A stretch of DNA of 41,110 bases, taken from contig JAAYBQ010000103.1 in NCBI GenBank assembly GCA_012730035.1, positions 1 to 41,110 on the forward strand. Reading direction: 5' to 3'. Shown here piece by piece: positions 9,445 to 17,444 of the stretch. Position 1 is the first letter of the stretch. Every line of letters begins with the position of its first letter. This DNA comes from Spirochaetota bacterium (GTDB lineage Bacteria; Spirochaetota; UBA4802; UBA5550). Both the position numbers and the translations under genes were made by a program. The notes beneath the pieces are model-generated. The model was given only the letters and a program-made list of their open reading frames with translations. It was not told the origin of the DNA and searched no databases.

Positions 9445-11013
9445 ATGAAAAAAACGATAACAATGTTAATTATGGTCTTAATGACGCTCTCGTGTTCAAA
9501 CGGGGTGAATGACCTTATAGATAACCTGGGGAACAGTGTGCCTATATGTGTTAAAAGCGACGCGACAGGTACAGGTGACGGACGCGGGTGGGCCAATGCG
9601 TATAAAACAATACAGGAAGCAGTTAACGCTGCAGATGCAGGTGCAGAAATCTGGGTTGCGGGTATATTTACGATTGATACCACTACAAATATAGACAAAA
9701 AAGTTTATCTCTACGGAGGATTTGACAGCACTGAAAGTGAAATGGATGAAAGAGACCTTAATAATAAGACTGTGATACAGGGCACAGGCCATATTGTATT
9801 AAACGCGGATGGCATTGTTATGGACGGCTTCAAATTCACTGGAAGCCGCAGCTATGAAGCACTGGGTCTGGCGCAAAATTACTCGTATATTTTAAGAAAC
9901 TGCGAGTTTGATACAAATACAAATACAAGCTATGGTGGCGGAGCATTAAACTGTTATAATATTGTAAAACTGGAAATTTTAAACTGTGTTTTTAAAAAAA
10001 ATAGAGTTTACGCCGGTGGATCCGGTGCAACAGGTGGCGGTGCTATTCGCAGCAACTTATCTCATATAATAATAACAGACTGCGTATTCAATGAAAACTA
10101 TACATATAGCAATTCTAGTATTGATGGAGGCGGTATTTATTGCGTTTCCAGCCAGATTGAAATAACCAATACGAGTTTTAATAAAAATTACACAGAAGAT
10201 TCGGACGGAGGAGCTCTTTTCTGTACAACCGACAGCCAGGTTGAAATTGCTGATACCGTGTTTAGCGGCAATAAATCCAAATTGAATCGTAAAGGAGGCG
10301 CAATATACAGCACAGGCAGTACTGTAAAAATTACTGACTGTATTTTTAAAAACAATATTTCCGGAGAAGGAGGTTTTACTGGAGGCGGCGGTGGGGCTAT
10401 TTACAGCTATAGCAATAATAACCTTGAAATAACCAACTCATTATTTGAAAGCAATTCGAGTACGATTCAAAATGGAGGATGTATAGTCTCCAACGAATCA
10501 AAATTAACCGTAGTGAATTCAATCTTTAATTCGAATACGTCACCGGCAATAGCAGGTGCAATCTATATACAAGGGAAGGATGATTTAAATTCACCAAATG
10601 TTATTGTAAACTCAACTTTTTATAATAATACGGCATCAACACTAACCGGTGCAATATATAATTTAGGTGAGACCACTTTGTATCTGTACAATTCTATATT
10701 CTGGTTAAACGCAGGATCTTACTATGTTTATGGAGGTACTACTACTGCTGTCTTATATAATAATGCTGCAGATGATGGTGAATACACTGCTGGTGATCCG
10801 ATTGATCCGCAGTCACTGACCTCATCCCCCTTTGTATCAACAACTTTAGGCAGCGAAGATTTCAGGTTAGTTTCCGGGTCCAGCTGCATAGGTGCGGGAA
10901 GGATCCCCTTGAGCGATGAGATCCCCGGATTCACCATGCCGACAACAGACCTTGCAGGCAATCCGCGTATTGCAGGCGGGACAATAGACATAGGGGCATA
11001 CGAGAGGCAGTGA
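9445..11013 (+). CDS. Pmp-like right-handed beta-helix lipoprotein
   Basis: This 522-aa protein has a lipobox MTLSC (Cys ~17). Past residue ~150 it is a chain of parallel beta-helix coils bearing the two tetrapeptides typical of chlamydial polymorphic membrane proteins: GGA(I/L) (GGGALN, GGGAIRS, GGAIYS, GGALFC) and FxxN (FKKN, FNEN, FNKN, FSGN, FKNN, FESN, FNSN, FYNN), in roughly alternating order. It ends in an IDIGAYERQ-type motif common to these 'choice-of-anchor' surface proteins. The first residues after the lipid anchor (DGRGWANAYKTIQEAVNAA) match the usual N-cap. The repeat core (about 9900-10750) is clearly more AT-rich than flanking genes. There is no autotransporter barrel, so anchoring is by lipid. 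Likely adhesin or carbohydrate-binding surface protein. Confidence 0.85.
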   Translation: MKKTITMLIMVLMTLSCSNGVNDLIDNLGNSVPICVKSDATGTGDGRGWANAYKTIQEAVNAADAGAEIWVAGIFTIDTTTNIDKKVYLYGGFDSTESEMDERDLNNKTVIQGTGHIVLNADGIVMDGFKFTGSRSYEALGLAQNYSYILRNCEFDTNTNTSYGGGALNCYNIVKLEILNCVFKKNRVYAGGSGATGGGAIRSNLSHIIITDCVFNENYTYSNSSIDGGGIYCVSSQIEITNTSFNKNYTEDSDGGALFCTTDSQVEIADTVFSGNKSKLNRKGGAIYSTGSTVKITDCIFKNNISGEGGFTGGGGGAIYSYSNNNLEITNSLFESNSSTIQNGGCIVSNESKLTVVNSIFNSNTSPAIAGAIYIQGKDDLNSPNVIVNSTFYNNTASTLTGAIYNLGETTLYLYNSIFWLNAGSYYVYGGTTTAVLYNNAADDGEYTAGDPIDPQSLTSSPFVSTTLGSEDFRLVSGSSCIGAGRIPLSDEIPGFTMPTTDLAGNPRIAGGTIDIGAYERQ

Positions 11014-12164
11014 TGTTGCGGCAATTATGTACAACGCTGAAAGTTCTTACTGCAGCATTATTCCTCTCCTTATCCTGCACTCCCGAAAATAACGGCGGCG
11101 CAGCATCAAGGCCTTACTACCTTGGACTCACCCCGTTCCCCTTTGACATTCTGGAAATTGAAAATGTATACTACGTGTACGATAAAATCGAAACAGACGC
11201 TGACCTTATTGCACACCACTTTGATAATGGCATACCCTGGGATGAGGCTCTGGCAGGTACTGATCACACCACATACCCTGATAAAGTTCAGGGGGACTGG
11301 TACTTCCGCAAAACCCATACACCTGCAGGTCATAAAGTTTATGTTGCAGTCACTCCCCTAAACGGTATGCGCAACGACCTTGCGCCTATCTGGAATACCA
11401 CAGGTGATAACCAGCCGCTTACCGGAACTGACTGGGACGGACTGGCCTTTAATAATGCAAACGTAAAGACAGCCTACCTTAACTACTGCATAAGCATAAT
11501 AGAATACTTTGACCCTGACTATTTTGCTTTTGGTGTCGAGGTTAACCTGCTTCGTCACCAGAACGAATCTGAATGGAGCGCTTATGTTGAACTTCACGTG
11601 GCAACATATAATGCGCTGAAAGAACGATACCCGGACCTCCCTCTGTTCGTGACCCTCACAGGCGGTGACCTTGTTGACGACTACAGCGAGTGCGACCACG
11701 CGGGCCAGATGGCAGCGCTTGGCGATATAATGGACTACACCGATTACTTCGCCATTTCAATACACCCGTTCTTTGCCGAAATTCCCGGTGCTTCAATACC
11801 TGCAGACATGTTCGACAAAATCTTTAGCCTGAACACAGGCCATAAGCCCGCATGCATCACAGAGACAAGCTTCCCGGCTGAAGTGCTGATCATGACAGCC
11901 TATGACCCGGACATCACCTTCGCAGGCACACCTGAAAAGCAGGTGGAGTACTTCAACCTGCTGCTCAATGAGTCAGAGGATCTTAACCTTGTGTTTGTTG
12001 TGAACTTCCTTGTGCGGGACTACGACGTCCTCTGGGCAACAACGCTGGGTGCGCCCGAGGACATCAACAAGGCCTGGCGCGACACCGGCTTGTATGACGA
12101 GGATGGTGATGCACGGCCTGTGCTTGATGTGTGGAAAACATACCTTGCCAGGCCTGTGCGCTGA
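11013..12164 (+). CDS. Lipoprotein with glycoside-hydrolase-like TIM-barrel domain
   Basis: A 383-aa protein from ATG 11013, which overlaps the previous stop as TGATG; a GTG three bases earlier is also possible. The signal peptide ends in the lipobox LSLSC. The mature domain has features of clan GH-A barrels: FAFGVEVNLL, where the Glu would be the acid/base, and PACITETSFP, where the Glu would be the nucleophile at the end of a late strand. Aromatic-rich strands (YFAISIHPFFAE) lie between. Length and motif spacing fit GH53-like or related families, but I cannot assign one, and the substrate is unknown. Co-transcription with a Pmp-like and an FN3 surface protein suggests a polysaccharide-facing surface complex. 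Confidence 0.6.
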   Translation: MLRQLCTTLKVLTAALFLSLSCTPENNGGAASRPYYLGLTPFPFDILEIENVYYVYDKIETDADLIAHHFDNGIPWDEALAGTDHTTYPDKVQGDWYFRKTHTPAGHKVYVAVTPLNGMRNDLAPIWNTTGDNQPLTGTDWDGLAFNNANVKTAYLNYCISIIEYFDPDYFAFGVEVNLLRHQNESEWSAYVELHVATYNALKERYPDLPLFVTLTGGDLVDDYSECDHAGQMAALGDIMDYTDYFAISIHPFFAEIPGASIPADMFDKIFSLNTGHKPACITETSFPAEVLIMTAYDPDITFAGTPEKQVEYFNLLLNESEDLNLVFVVNFLVRDYDVLWATTLGAPEDINKAWRDTGLYDEDGDARPVLDVWKTYLARPVR

Positions 12165-12186
12165 TCCGGGTTAATGAAACTTCACA

Positions 12187-12570
12187 TCACGACTTATAGG
12201 CTTTGGCCAGTATCCAGAGAGTAGATGCAATAATTATTTCTGCACTGAAGAGCAGCGCCCATGAAATAAACGCAGAGACAGATGAATGTGCAGGCGTTGA
12301 CCAGATAAATTCCGACAGCACAATCCTTGCGACGTAAAACCAGAAGACAACAATACCGGCAGTATATACAGTTTTTTTGCGCGTTTTGATAAAGAGCCCC
12401 ATGAGTATAACAAGGCTGCAGATTATTTCAACAATCCCGAACACCGATTCCAGCACAAGGTTTTTGTTGTTTAATGAAAATATGCTCTCCTCGATCTTTG
12501 GTGATATGCCTGCAATACCAAGCAGCAGAAGAAAAACACCGACAATGATTCTAAGGCTGTTCACTGACAT
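12187..12570 (-). CDS. Four-helix membrane protein, unknown
   Basis: This 127-aa protein has four predicted transmembrane helices (residues about 5-23, 43-62, 70-88, 101-123) with short loops. The size and pattern resemble DoxX/DUF-type small four-helix membrane proteins, but no diagnostic motif is visible. AAGGAG lies about 7 bases before ATG 12570, supporting a real start. It is convergent with the glycosidase-like gene (23-base gap), and upstream lies the gene-poor repeat region. Confidence 0.6.
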   Translation of the reverse strand: MSVNSLRIIVGVFLLLLGIAGISPKIEESIFSLNNKNLVLESVFGIVEIICSLVILMGLFIKTRKKTVYTAGIVVFWFYVARIVLSEFIWSTPAHSSVSAFISWALLFSAEIIIASTLWILAKAYKS

Positions 12571-12735
12571 AAAACGCTCCTTCGCTTAATTTTTGTTTAT
12601 TGCGGGGATTTTCCGCGCAAATGTGCCTGATTAGAATAACTGATTCATTATATGCCTGTGGATTTAAAAAGTAAAATGTTTTTTCCGGTTTAAATAGAAC
12701 TGCTGAATCATCCTCTCCGTAAAGCTTGATTCTTT

Positions 12736-13017
12736 TCATGACTGGTTCAAACTTCCACCCCGGAGGTTCAAACTTCCACCCCGGAGGTTCAAACTTCCAC
12801 CCCGGAGGTGCAAACTTCCACCCCGGAGGTGCAAACTTCCACCCCGGAGGTGCAAACTTCCACCTGCGGGGTAAGCTTCCGGGTTTGCCGGTGCAGTAAA
12901 ATTGCCAGGCAGGTCTGTTCCCTTAAGAATTAACAGCTCAGAGCCGGTCAAAGTCTCCCGGCGCTCATCGTGCCTTCGCTGGCAGCCTCTTAAAAAAATA
13001 TTGACAAAATGGGTCAC
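12736..13017 (-). CDS. Doubtful 93-codon frame ending in heptapeptide repeats
   Basis: A leftward frame begins at a GTG (13017) and ends with five copies of GGSL(H/N)LR and a final GGSLNQS encoded by the 21-bp array. The first ~50 residues are rich in Arg, Thr and Pro and contain no domain I know. No Shine-Dalgarno sequence precedes the GTG. Its stop overlaps the ATG of another short frame (12739) as ATGA, which may be chance. The frame may exist only because the repeat unit is a multiple of three. I list it so the reader can test it; I do not consider it established. Confidence 0.2.
   Translation of the reverse strand: MTHFVNIFLRGCQRRHDERRETLTGSELLILKGTDLPGNFTAPANPEAYPAGGSLHLRGGSLHLRGGSLHLRGGSLNLRGGSLNLRGGSLNQS
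12744..12869. repeat. 21-bp tandem repeat, six units
   Basis: Units start at 12744, 12765, 12786, 12807, 12828 and 12849. Each contains CAAACTTCCACCCCGGA preceded by GGTT (first three) or GGTG (last three). Five units are essentially identical; the sixth diverges at its end (CCACCTGCGG). Because 21 is a multiple of three, long frames are open across it: the leftward reading gives the heptapeptide GGSLHLR or GGSLNLR, the rightward one GSNFHPG. Within each unit CACCCCGGAGGTG is nearly palindromic. It has the look of a variable-number tandem repeat. Confidence 0.9.
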
Positions 13018-13084
13018 CGGGAAAGCCTTAATATTTACTTAAAAATCCGTAAAAAACGGGTTTCAGGGCTACTGGAAATTATAA

Positions 13085-13180
13085 TGTCATACCGGCTGAA
13101 GTGAAACGTAATGCCGGTATCCTGATGAAACCAGAGATTCCGGTATTTGCATGCTGTTAAAGCGCAAAACCGGAATGACA
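13085..13180. repeat. Dispersed palindromic intergenic repeat (REP/dRS3-like)
   Basis: The ends are inverted copies: TGTCATACCGG (13085-13095) and CCGGAATGACA (13170-13180), matching at 10 of 11 positions. Internal ATGCCGGTAT and ATTCCGGTAT motifs lie between. Related TGTCATTCC-type motifs recur near 16157 and 29868 in this window, indicating a genome-wide family of short noncoding repeats. Confidence 0.6.
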
Positions 13181-13248
13181 ATGATGATTCCGGGATTTTC
13201 TAAACAGGCCTTAATATCGCAACTTCAGTATTACACAACGAGGACAGT

Positions 13249-16002
13249 ATGGATTATTCAAAGACAGTCAACCTTCCCGCTACCGATTTCCCCATGAGGG
13301 CAAACCTCCCGCAGAAGGAGCCGGGCATCGCGAAAAAATGGCAGGATGAAAAGATATACAGCCGCATACAGGAATCAAGAAAGGGTGCAAAGACATATAT
13401 ACTCCACGACGGTCCACCCTACGCCAACGGCCACCTGCACCTGGGTCACGCGCTGAACAAGATCCTCAAGGATATTATTGTAAAGCACCACACCATGATG
13501 GGCCAGAGGTCGCCATTTGTTCCAGGCTGGGACTGCCACGGACTGCCGATCGAGCTTAACGTTACGCGCGAACTTGGCGACAAGGCAAAGGAGATGCCCC
13601 GAGTTGATATAAGAAAGAAGTGCAGGGAATACGCCTGGAGCTTTGTTAAGATACAGATGGAGGAGTTCAGGAGGCTGGGTGTATTCGCAGACTATGAGAA
13701 CCCTTACAAAACAATGTCCCCGGAATACGAAACACGCATTGTCGAGGTCTTTGGCGACCTGCTTAATGAGGGATATATCTACAAGAACAAGAAGCCCATC
13801 TACTGGTGCCCCACATGTGTCACTGCCCTTGCCGAGGCAGAGGTGGAGTACGACAACCACATATCACATTCCGTATTTGTTAAATTCAAGGTTGACCCTT
13901 CATCCGTAAGCTTCGGCGGCGATAAGGAAAGGACTTATGTTGTAATATGGACAACAACTCCATGGACGCTGCCGGCGAACCTTGCTGTCAGCTTTCACCC
14001 TGAGTTTGAGTACCTGTCATACAGTTTCAACGGTGAAAATTTTATCATGGCAAAGGGGCTCCTTGAACAGTTCGAGTCAATTACAGGAATGAAACAGGCG
14101 GGCGAAACATCGCTCACCTTTGAAAATATTAAAGCGCTTAAAGTGATGCACCCCTTTATAGACCGCGAATCAAAAGTGGTGTTCGGCACGCACGTTACGC
14201 TCGAACAGGGTACCGGCATTGTACACACAGCTCCGGGTCACGGACACGATGACTATATTGTCGGCCTTGCAAACAACCTTGAGATATTCTGCCCGGTCGA
14301 TGACGAGGGTAAATTCACATCTGACTTCCCTGAAATGAAGGGGATGCACGTGTTCAAGGCAAACCCCGAGGTGGTCAAGCTGCTCGAAGAGAAAAATGCG
14401 CTGGTGCACAGCGGAACGATTGAACACTCGTACCCGCACTGCTGGCGCTGCAAAAAGCCCCTTATATACAGGGCGACCGAACAGTGGTTCTTCGGTATGG
14501 ACCACAAGGATTTACGAAAGAAAGGGCTTGAGTCCGTTGACCATACTGAATGGGTCCCCTCATGGGGCGAGACCCGCTTCAGGGGCATGGTCGAGACCAG
14601 GCCCGACTGGTGCCTGTCGCGCCAGAGGTCATGGGGCGTGCCTATCCCGTCGTTCAGGTGCGCTGACTGCGGCAAAAATTTAATGACCGCTGAATCTGTA
14701 AAGATGTTCGCCGGCATATCGCGCAAAGAGGGTATAGACGCCTGGTACACAAAGGATATAAAAGAACTTATACCCGCAGGAACAAAGTGTACATGCGGCT
14801 GCACTGAACTTATAAAGGAATTTGATATACTCGACGTCTGGTTCGATTCGGGCGTGTCACACTTCGCGGTGCTTGACCAGTGGGAAGACCTTAGCTGGCC
14901 CGCGGACATTTACCTTGAGGGCAGCGACCAGCACAGGGGATGGTTCCAGTCCTCACTCTGGCCTGCCATTGCACTCCGCGGACGCGCGCCGTTCAACACG
15001 GTGCTCACTCACGGCTTTATGCTCGATGAAAACGGCAAGGCAATGAGCAAGTCCCTGGGGAATGTGATTCCCCCTGAAAAGATAATCGGGCAGTTTGGCG
15101 CAGACATATTGCGTCTCTGGGTATCGTCAGAGGATTACAGGAACGACGTGCGCATAGGCATGAACATGATGCAGCAGGTTGCCGAGTCGTACAAGAGGAT
15201 CAGGAACACGCTCAAGTACATCATAGGGAACATAGCCGATTTCGACGCGAAGGATGCTGTTGCTTACGATGAACTTACAGATATAGACAAGTGGGTGCTT
15301 CATAAACTCAACCAGCTTTCAGAGAACGTGATTAAGCATTACTCAAACTATGAGTTCCACCTGGTTTACAGAAGGATTCTCAATTTCTGCGCTGTTGAAC
15401 TTTCGTCAATTTACTTTGACGTGTCAAAGGACATACTCTACGTCGAGGCAAAGAACGCGAAGATACGCAGGGGCAACCTTACCGTACTTCGCGAGATATA
15501 CAACTGCATGGTAAGGCTGATCGCGCCCGTACTTTCGTTCACTGCAGAAGAGATATGGGAATTCAACGGCCACCAGGGTTCGGTTCATATCGAGGAGTAC
15601 TACAGGCTCGACCCGAAGTTCAACAACCTCGCGGTGCATGACAGAATAAACGCCATAGTGGAAATAAAGAAGGATGTGCTCAAGTCCCTTGAAGAACTGC
15701 GGCGTGAGAAGCTTATTAAAACCTCGCTTGAGGCCGAGGTTAAGATATATGTTAAGGATGAGTCAGCAAGGGCACTGATGTCAGAGATGGGCGAGGAGCT
15801 CAGAAGGTTCCTGCAGGTGGCTAAGGTTGAACTTTCGGGCAGCGACGCGGGACTTGTTCAGTACGACTGCTCGTCAGTCGCCTCATTAAAAAGTTCAGGT
15901 AAAAAGTGCATCAGGTGCTGGAACTTTTATGAAAGCCTGGGCAGCGACCCGGAACATCCTGAAATCTGCGCGCGGTGCACGAACGTTGTCAAGAGTCTTT
16001 AG
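13249..16002 (+). CDS. ileS: Isoleucyl-tRNA synthetase
   Basis: This 917-aa class I synthetase charges tRNA-Ile in the cytoplasm. The HIGH signature is seen as HLGH at residues 64-67 within PPYANGHLHLGHALNK. The KMSKS loop reads KAMSKS near residue 596, within ENGKAMSKSLGNVI. The editing (CP1) domain lies between, with TTTPWTLPANLA and GTGIVHTAPGHG. The C-terminal zinc-binding segment (CIRCWNFYE...CARC) is complete, typical of the bacterial-type enzyme. Length is normal. Start ATG 13249 follows ACGAGGACAGT. No T-box-like leader was seen upstream; the 5' region is occupied by a dispersed repeat. lspA follows after ~275 bases, a common pairing. Confidence 0.97.
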   Translation: MDYSKTVNLPATDFPMRANLPQKEPGIAKKWQDEKIYSRIQESRKGAKTYILHDGPPYANGHLHLGHALNKILKDIIVKHHTMMGQRSPFVPGWDCHGLPIELNVTRELGDKAKEMPRVDIRKKCREYAWSFVKIQMEEFRRLGVFADYENPYKTMSPEYETRIVEVFGDLLNEGYIYKNKKPIYWCPTCVTALAEAEVEYDNHISHSVFVKFKVDPSSVSFGGDKERTYVVIWTTTPWTLPANLAVSFHPEFEYLSYSFNGENFIMAKGLLEQFESITGMKQAGETSLTFENIKALKVMHPFIDRESKVVFGTHVTLEQGTGIVHTAPGHGHDDYIVGLANNLEIFCPVDDEGKFTSDFPEMKGMHVFKANPEVVKLLEEKNALVHSGTIEHSYPHCWRCKKPLIYRATEQWFFGMDHKDLRKKGLESVDHTEWVPSWGETRFRGMVETRPDWCLSRQRSWGVPIPSFRCADCGKNLMTAESVKMFAGISRKEGIDAWYTKDIKELIPAGTKCTCGCTELIKEFDILDVWFDSGVSHFAVLDQWEDLSWPADIYLEGSDQHRGWFQSSLWPAIALRGRAPFNTVLTHGFMLDENGKAMSKSLGNVIPPEKIIGQFGADILRLWVSSEDYRNDVRIGMNMMQQVAESYKRIRNTLKYIIGNIADFDAKDAVAYDELTDIDKWVLHKLNQLSENVIKHYSNYEFHLVYRRILNFCAVELSSIYFDVSKDILYVEAKNAKIRRGNLTVLREIYNCMVRLIAPVLSFTAEEIWEFNGHQGSVHIEEYYRLDPKFNNLAVHDRINAIVEIKKDVLKSLEELRREKLIKTSLEAEVKIYVKDESARALMSEMGEELRRFLQVAKVELSGSDAGLVQYDCSSVASLKSSGKKCIRCWNFYESLGSDPEHPEICARCTNVVKSL

Positions 16003-16276
16003 AAGGGTAATGTATTGTAGCAATTAACGAATAGAAGAACAGGACATTCCGGCCGTAGCGGCAGCGAAGGCAGGCATTATTGAAACATCATGTTTTATGC
16101 CTGCAGGCTGCCAGCGTGGCAGCACAGACGGAATACACTTTCGTTAAATTGAATAGATTCCCGCCTGCGCGGGAATTACATCGGGTGTTCTGATTCAATC
16201 GGGCAGTGCCATAGTTAATGAAAAGATTGAAATGACAGATTGATTTATATAAATAAAAATAACAGGAAAGATTTGG
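16003..16276. repeat. Intergenic repeat region with nested hairpins
   Basis: Between ileS and lspA are several palindromes: CAGGCAT near 16072 pairing with ATGCCTG near 16097, GCTGCCA-GCG-TGGCAGC (16107-16123, perfect 7-bp stem), and ATTCCCGC-CTGC-GCGGGAAT (around 16156-16175, 8-bp stem). The last is the classic form of the dRS3-like dispersed repeat. None is followed by a T-run, so these are more likely mobile repeat sequences than terminators. Confidence 0.6.
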
Positions 16277-16780
16277 ATGAAAAAACATATTGCACCATTG
16301 ATAGTTGTGATTGTAGCTCTTATTGCTGATCTGTTTACAAAGGAACTGGCGCTTGACCGGCTTGGCCTGTTCCGTCGCGTCGATTTTCTGGGAGGATTCT
16401 TTCGGCTGGACCTGACCTTTAACGAGGGTGGCGTGTTTGGAATAATGCAGGGGCACAAGATGTTCTTTCTGGTTGTTTCAATAATCGTGCTGGCCCTTAT
16501 GACCGGGTACTATTTTTACGAGAAGAACATGAGCCTGCTTTTCAGAATTGCCATGGCGCTTATTATAGGCGGCGCGATAGGGAATATTATTGACAGGCTT
16601 ATACCAGGCAGGCCCGGTGTTGTGGATTTTATCTCTGTGGGGGTTGACGGCATCTACAGGTGGCCGACGTTCAACATCGCGGACTCGGTTATAGTTGTCG
16701 GCGCGTTCATGATAATTATCGCCGTGTATATCGAGGAGAAGAGGCTGAAGGCGCTTAAGTCTGCAGGTCCCGATCAGTAG
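16277..16780 (+). CDS. lspA: Prolipoprotein signal peptidase II
   Basis: This 167-aa inner-membrane aspartyl protease removes signal peptides from prolipoproteins after lipidation, which fits the many lipoproteins in this window. It has four transmembrane segments. Conserved blocks are TFNEGGVFGI, GGAIGNIIDR, and the two catalytic aspartates in GVVDFI and FNIADSVIVVG. Length is typical. Its 3' end overlaps the convergent lipoprotein gene by 7 bases. Confidence 0.95.
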   Translation: MKKHIAPLIVVIVALIADLFTKELALDRLGLFRRVDFLGGFFRLDLTFNEGGVFGIMQGHKMFFLVVSIIVLALMTGYYFYEKNMSLLFRIAMALIIGGAIGNIIDRLIPGRPGVVDFISVGVDGIYRWPTFNIADSVIVVGAFMIIIAVYIEEKRLKALKSAGPDQ

Positions 16781-17154
16781 GTATCGGTTACGGTGAGTTC
16801 ACCCTCGCCGATTTTTTCGCTCTCTTTGTACGCCTCAACGCTATATTTCCCCGGATTGTAAAAGGAGAGGTCAAAGCTGGCCATCTTCTTTTCACGGTCC
16901 ACGGCGACTGTGATGTTTTTTTCGGGCTTCATTTTGCCGTTCTCTTCACGCATAATCTTCACGATAATGTTTTCAGTTTCGAACGGCTGGTCCGCGGTAA
17001 GTACACCCGTAAGGTCACCGGTTGTGAATTCCTTTCCGCATGAAACGCCCCTGCCTTCGGTGTCAACACCTTCGCAGAAATCCACACTTTTGCTCTTTGA
17101 ACATCCCCCTGCGGTCAGGGCTAACGCGATTATAAGCGCCATAGTTATTTTCAT
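16774..17154 (-). CDS. Small lipoprotein, unknown
   Basis: This 126-aa protein has a signal peptide with lipobox TAGGC (Cys 18). The mature part has two Cys (FCEGVDTEGRGVSCGKEF) that could form a disulfide, then a beta-rich, Ig-like stretch (SFDLSFYNPGKYSVEAYKESEKIGEGELTV trimmed in reading) similar to small periplasmic beta-sandwich domains. Its ATG overlaps the xseB stop by 4 bases, so it appears to be the third gene of xseA-xseB, although exonuclease VII has no obvious use for a lipoprotein. It may simply be carried along. Confidence 0.7.
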   Translation of the reverse strand: MKITMALIIALALTAGGCSKSKSVDFCEGVDTEGRGVSCGKEFTTGDLTGVLTADQPFETENIIVKIMREENGKMKPEKNITVAVDREKKMASFDLSFYNPGKYSVEAYKESEKIGEGELTVTDTY

Positions 17155-17444
17155 ATAAGTGAACCCTGCATATCCTCGTCATCTTCAATCTCGCCGGTGT
17201 CGCTCTTGACCGCGACCTGCCGTGCAACAACGTCACTGCCCCCTTTCTGGAGTATCTCGATCTTGCGCTCAGCCTCTTCCAGTTTTTTATGACAGAAGGC
17301 GGCAAGCTGTATCCCCTTTTCAAACTGCTTTATTGAATCGTCAAGTCCCAGTTCACCGCTTTCGAGTCTGGAGGCAATCTCCTCGAGCTCGGCAAGTGCC
17401 TCTTCAAAGGCCGGTTTAGGGGCGGATTTTTTTACCTTCTCCAA
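17151..17444 (-). CDS. xseB: Exonuclease VII small subunit
   Basis: This 97-aa protein shows the XseB helical hairpin: FEEALAELEEIASRLESGEL, then DDSIKQFEKGIQLAAFCHKKLEEAERKIEIL. It partners XseA in the cytoplasmic nuclease that degrades single-stranded DNA from both ends. The start is a TTG (17444) directly after the xseA TAA stop, with AAGGAG 6 bases upstream inside xseA; no ATG lies before the conserved domain. The rare start and direct abutment suggest translational coupling that keeps the small subunit in step with XseA. The extra ~25 acidic C-terminal residues are not part of the family core. Confidence 0.92.
   Translation of the reverse strand: MEKVKKSAPKPAFEEALAELEEIASRLESGELGLDDSIKQFEKGIQLAAFCHKKLEEAERKIEILQKGGSDVVARQVAVKSDTGEIEDDEDMQGSLI

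Larger units (their letters stand above)
12571..13248. other. Gene-poor intergenic region with repeats, about 680 bases
   Basis: No well-supported gene lies here. From left to right it holds the promoter region of the small membrane protein, a 21-bp tandem array (12744-12869), an unclassified GC-rich segment, a dispersed palindromic repeat (13085-13180), and the ileS leader. Two overlapping leftward frames (12736-13017 and 12551-12739) exist, but the first is largely the repeat array and neither has a convincing ribosome binding site. Confidence 0.6.

Noticed and set aside
12551-12739. 62-codon leftward frame beside the 21-bp repeat
   Set aside because: No ribosome binding site or recognisable motif, and it overlaps the start of the four-helix membrane protein gene.
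12744-12869. CRISPR array
   Set aside because: The 21-bp units abut directly without unique spacers, and no cas gene is present.
13183-13248. T-box or other leader riboswitch before ileS
   Set aside because: No specifier stem, T-box sequence or terminator was found; the upstream region is a dispersed repeat.
16774-17154. Small lipoprotein as a third exonuclease VII subunit
   Set aside because: It has an export signal and lipobox, so it would not reside with the cytoplasmic XseA-XseB enzyme; only the gene overlap links them.
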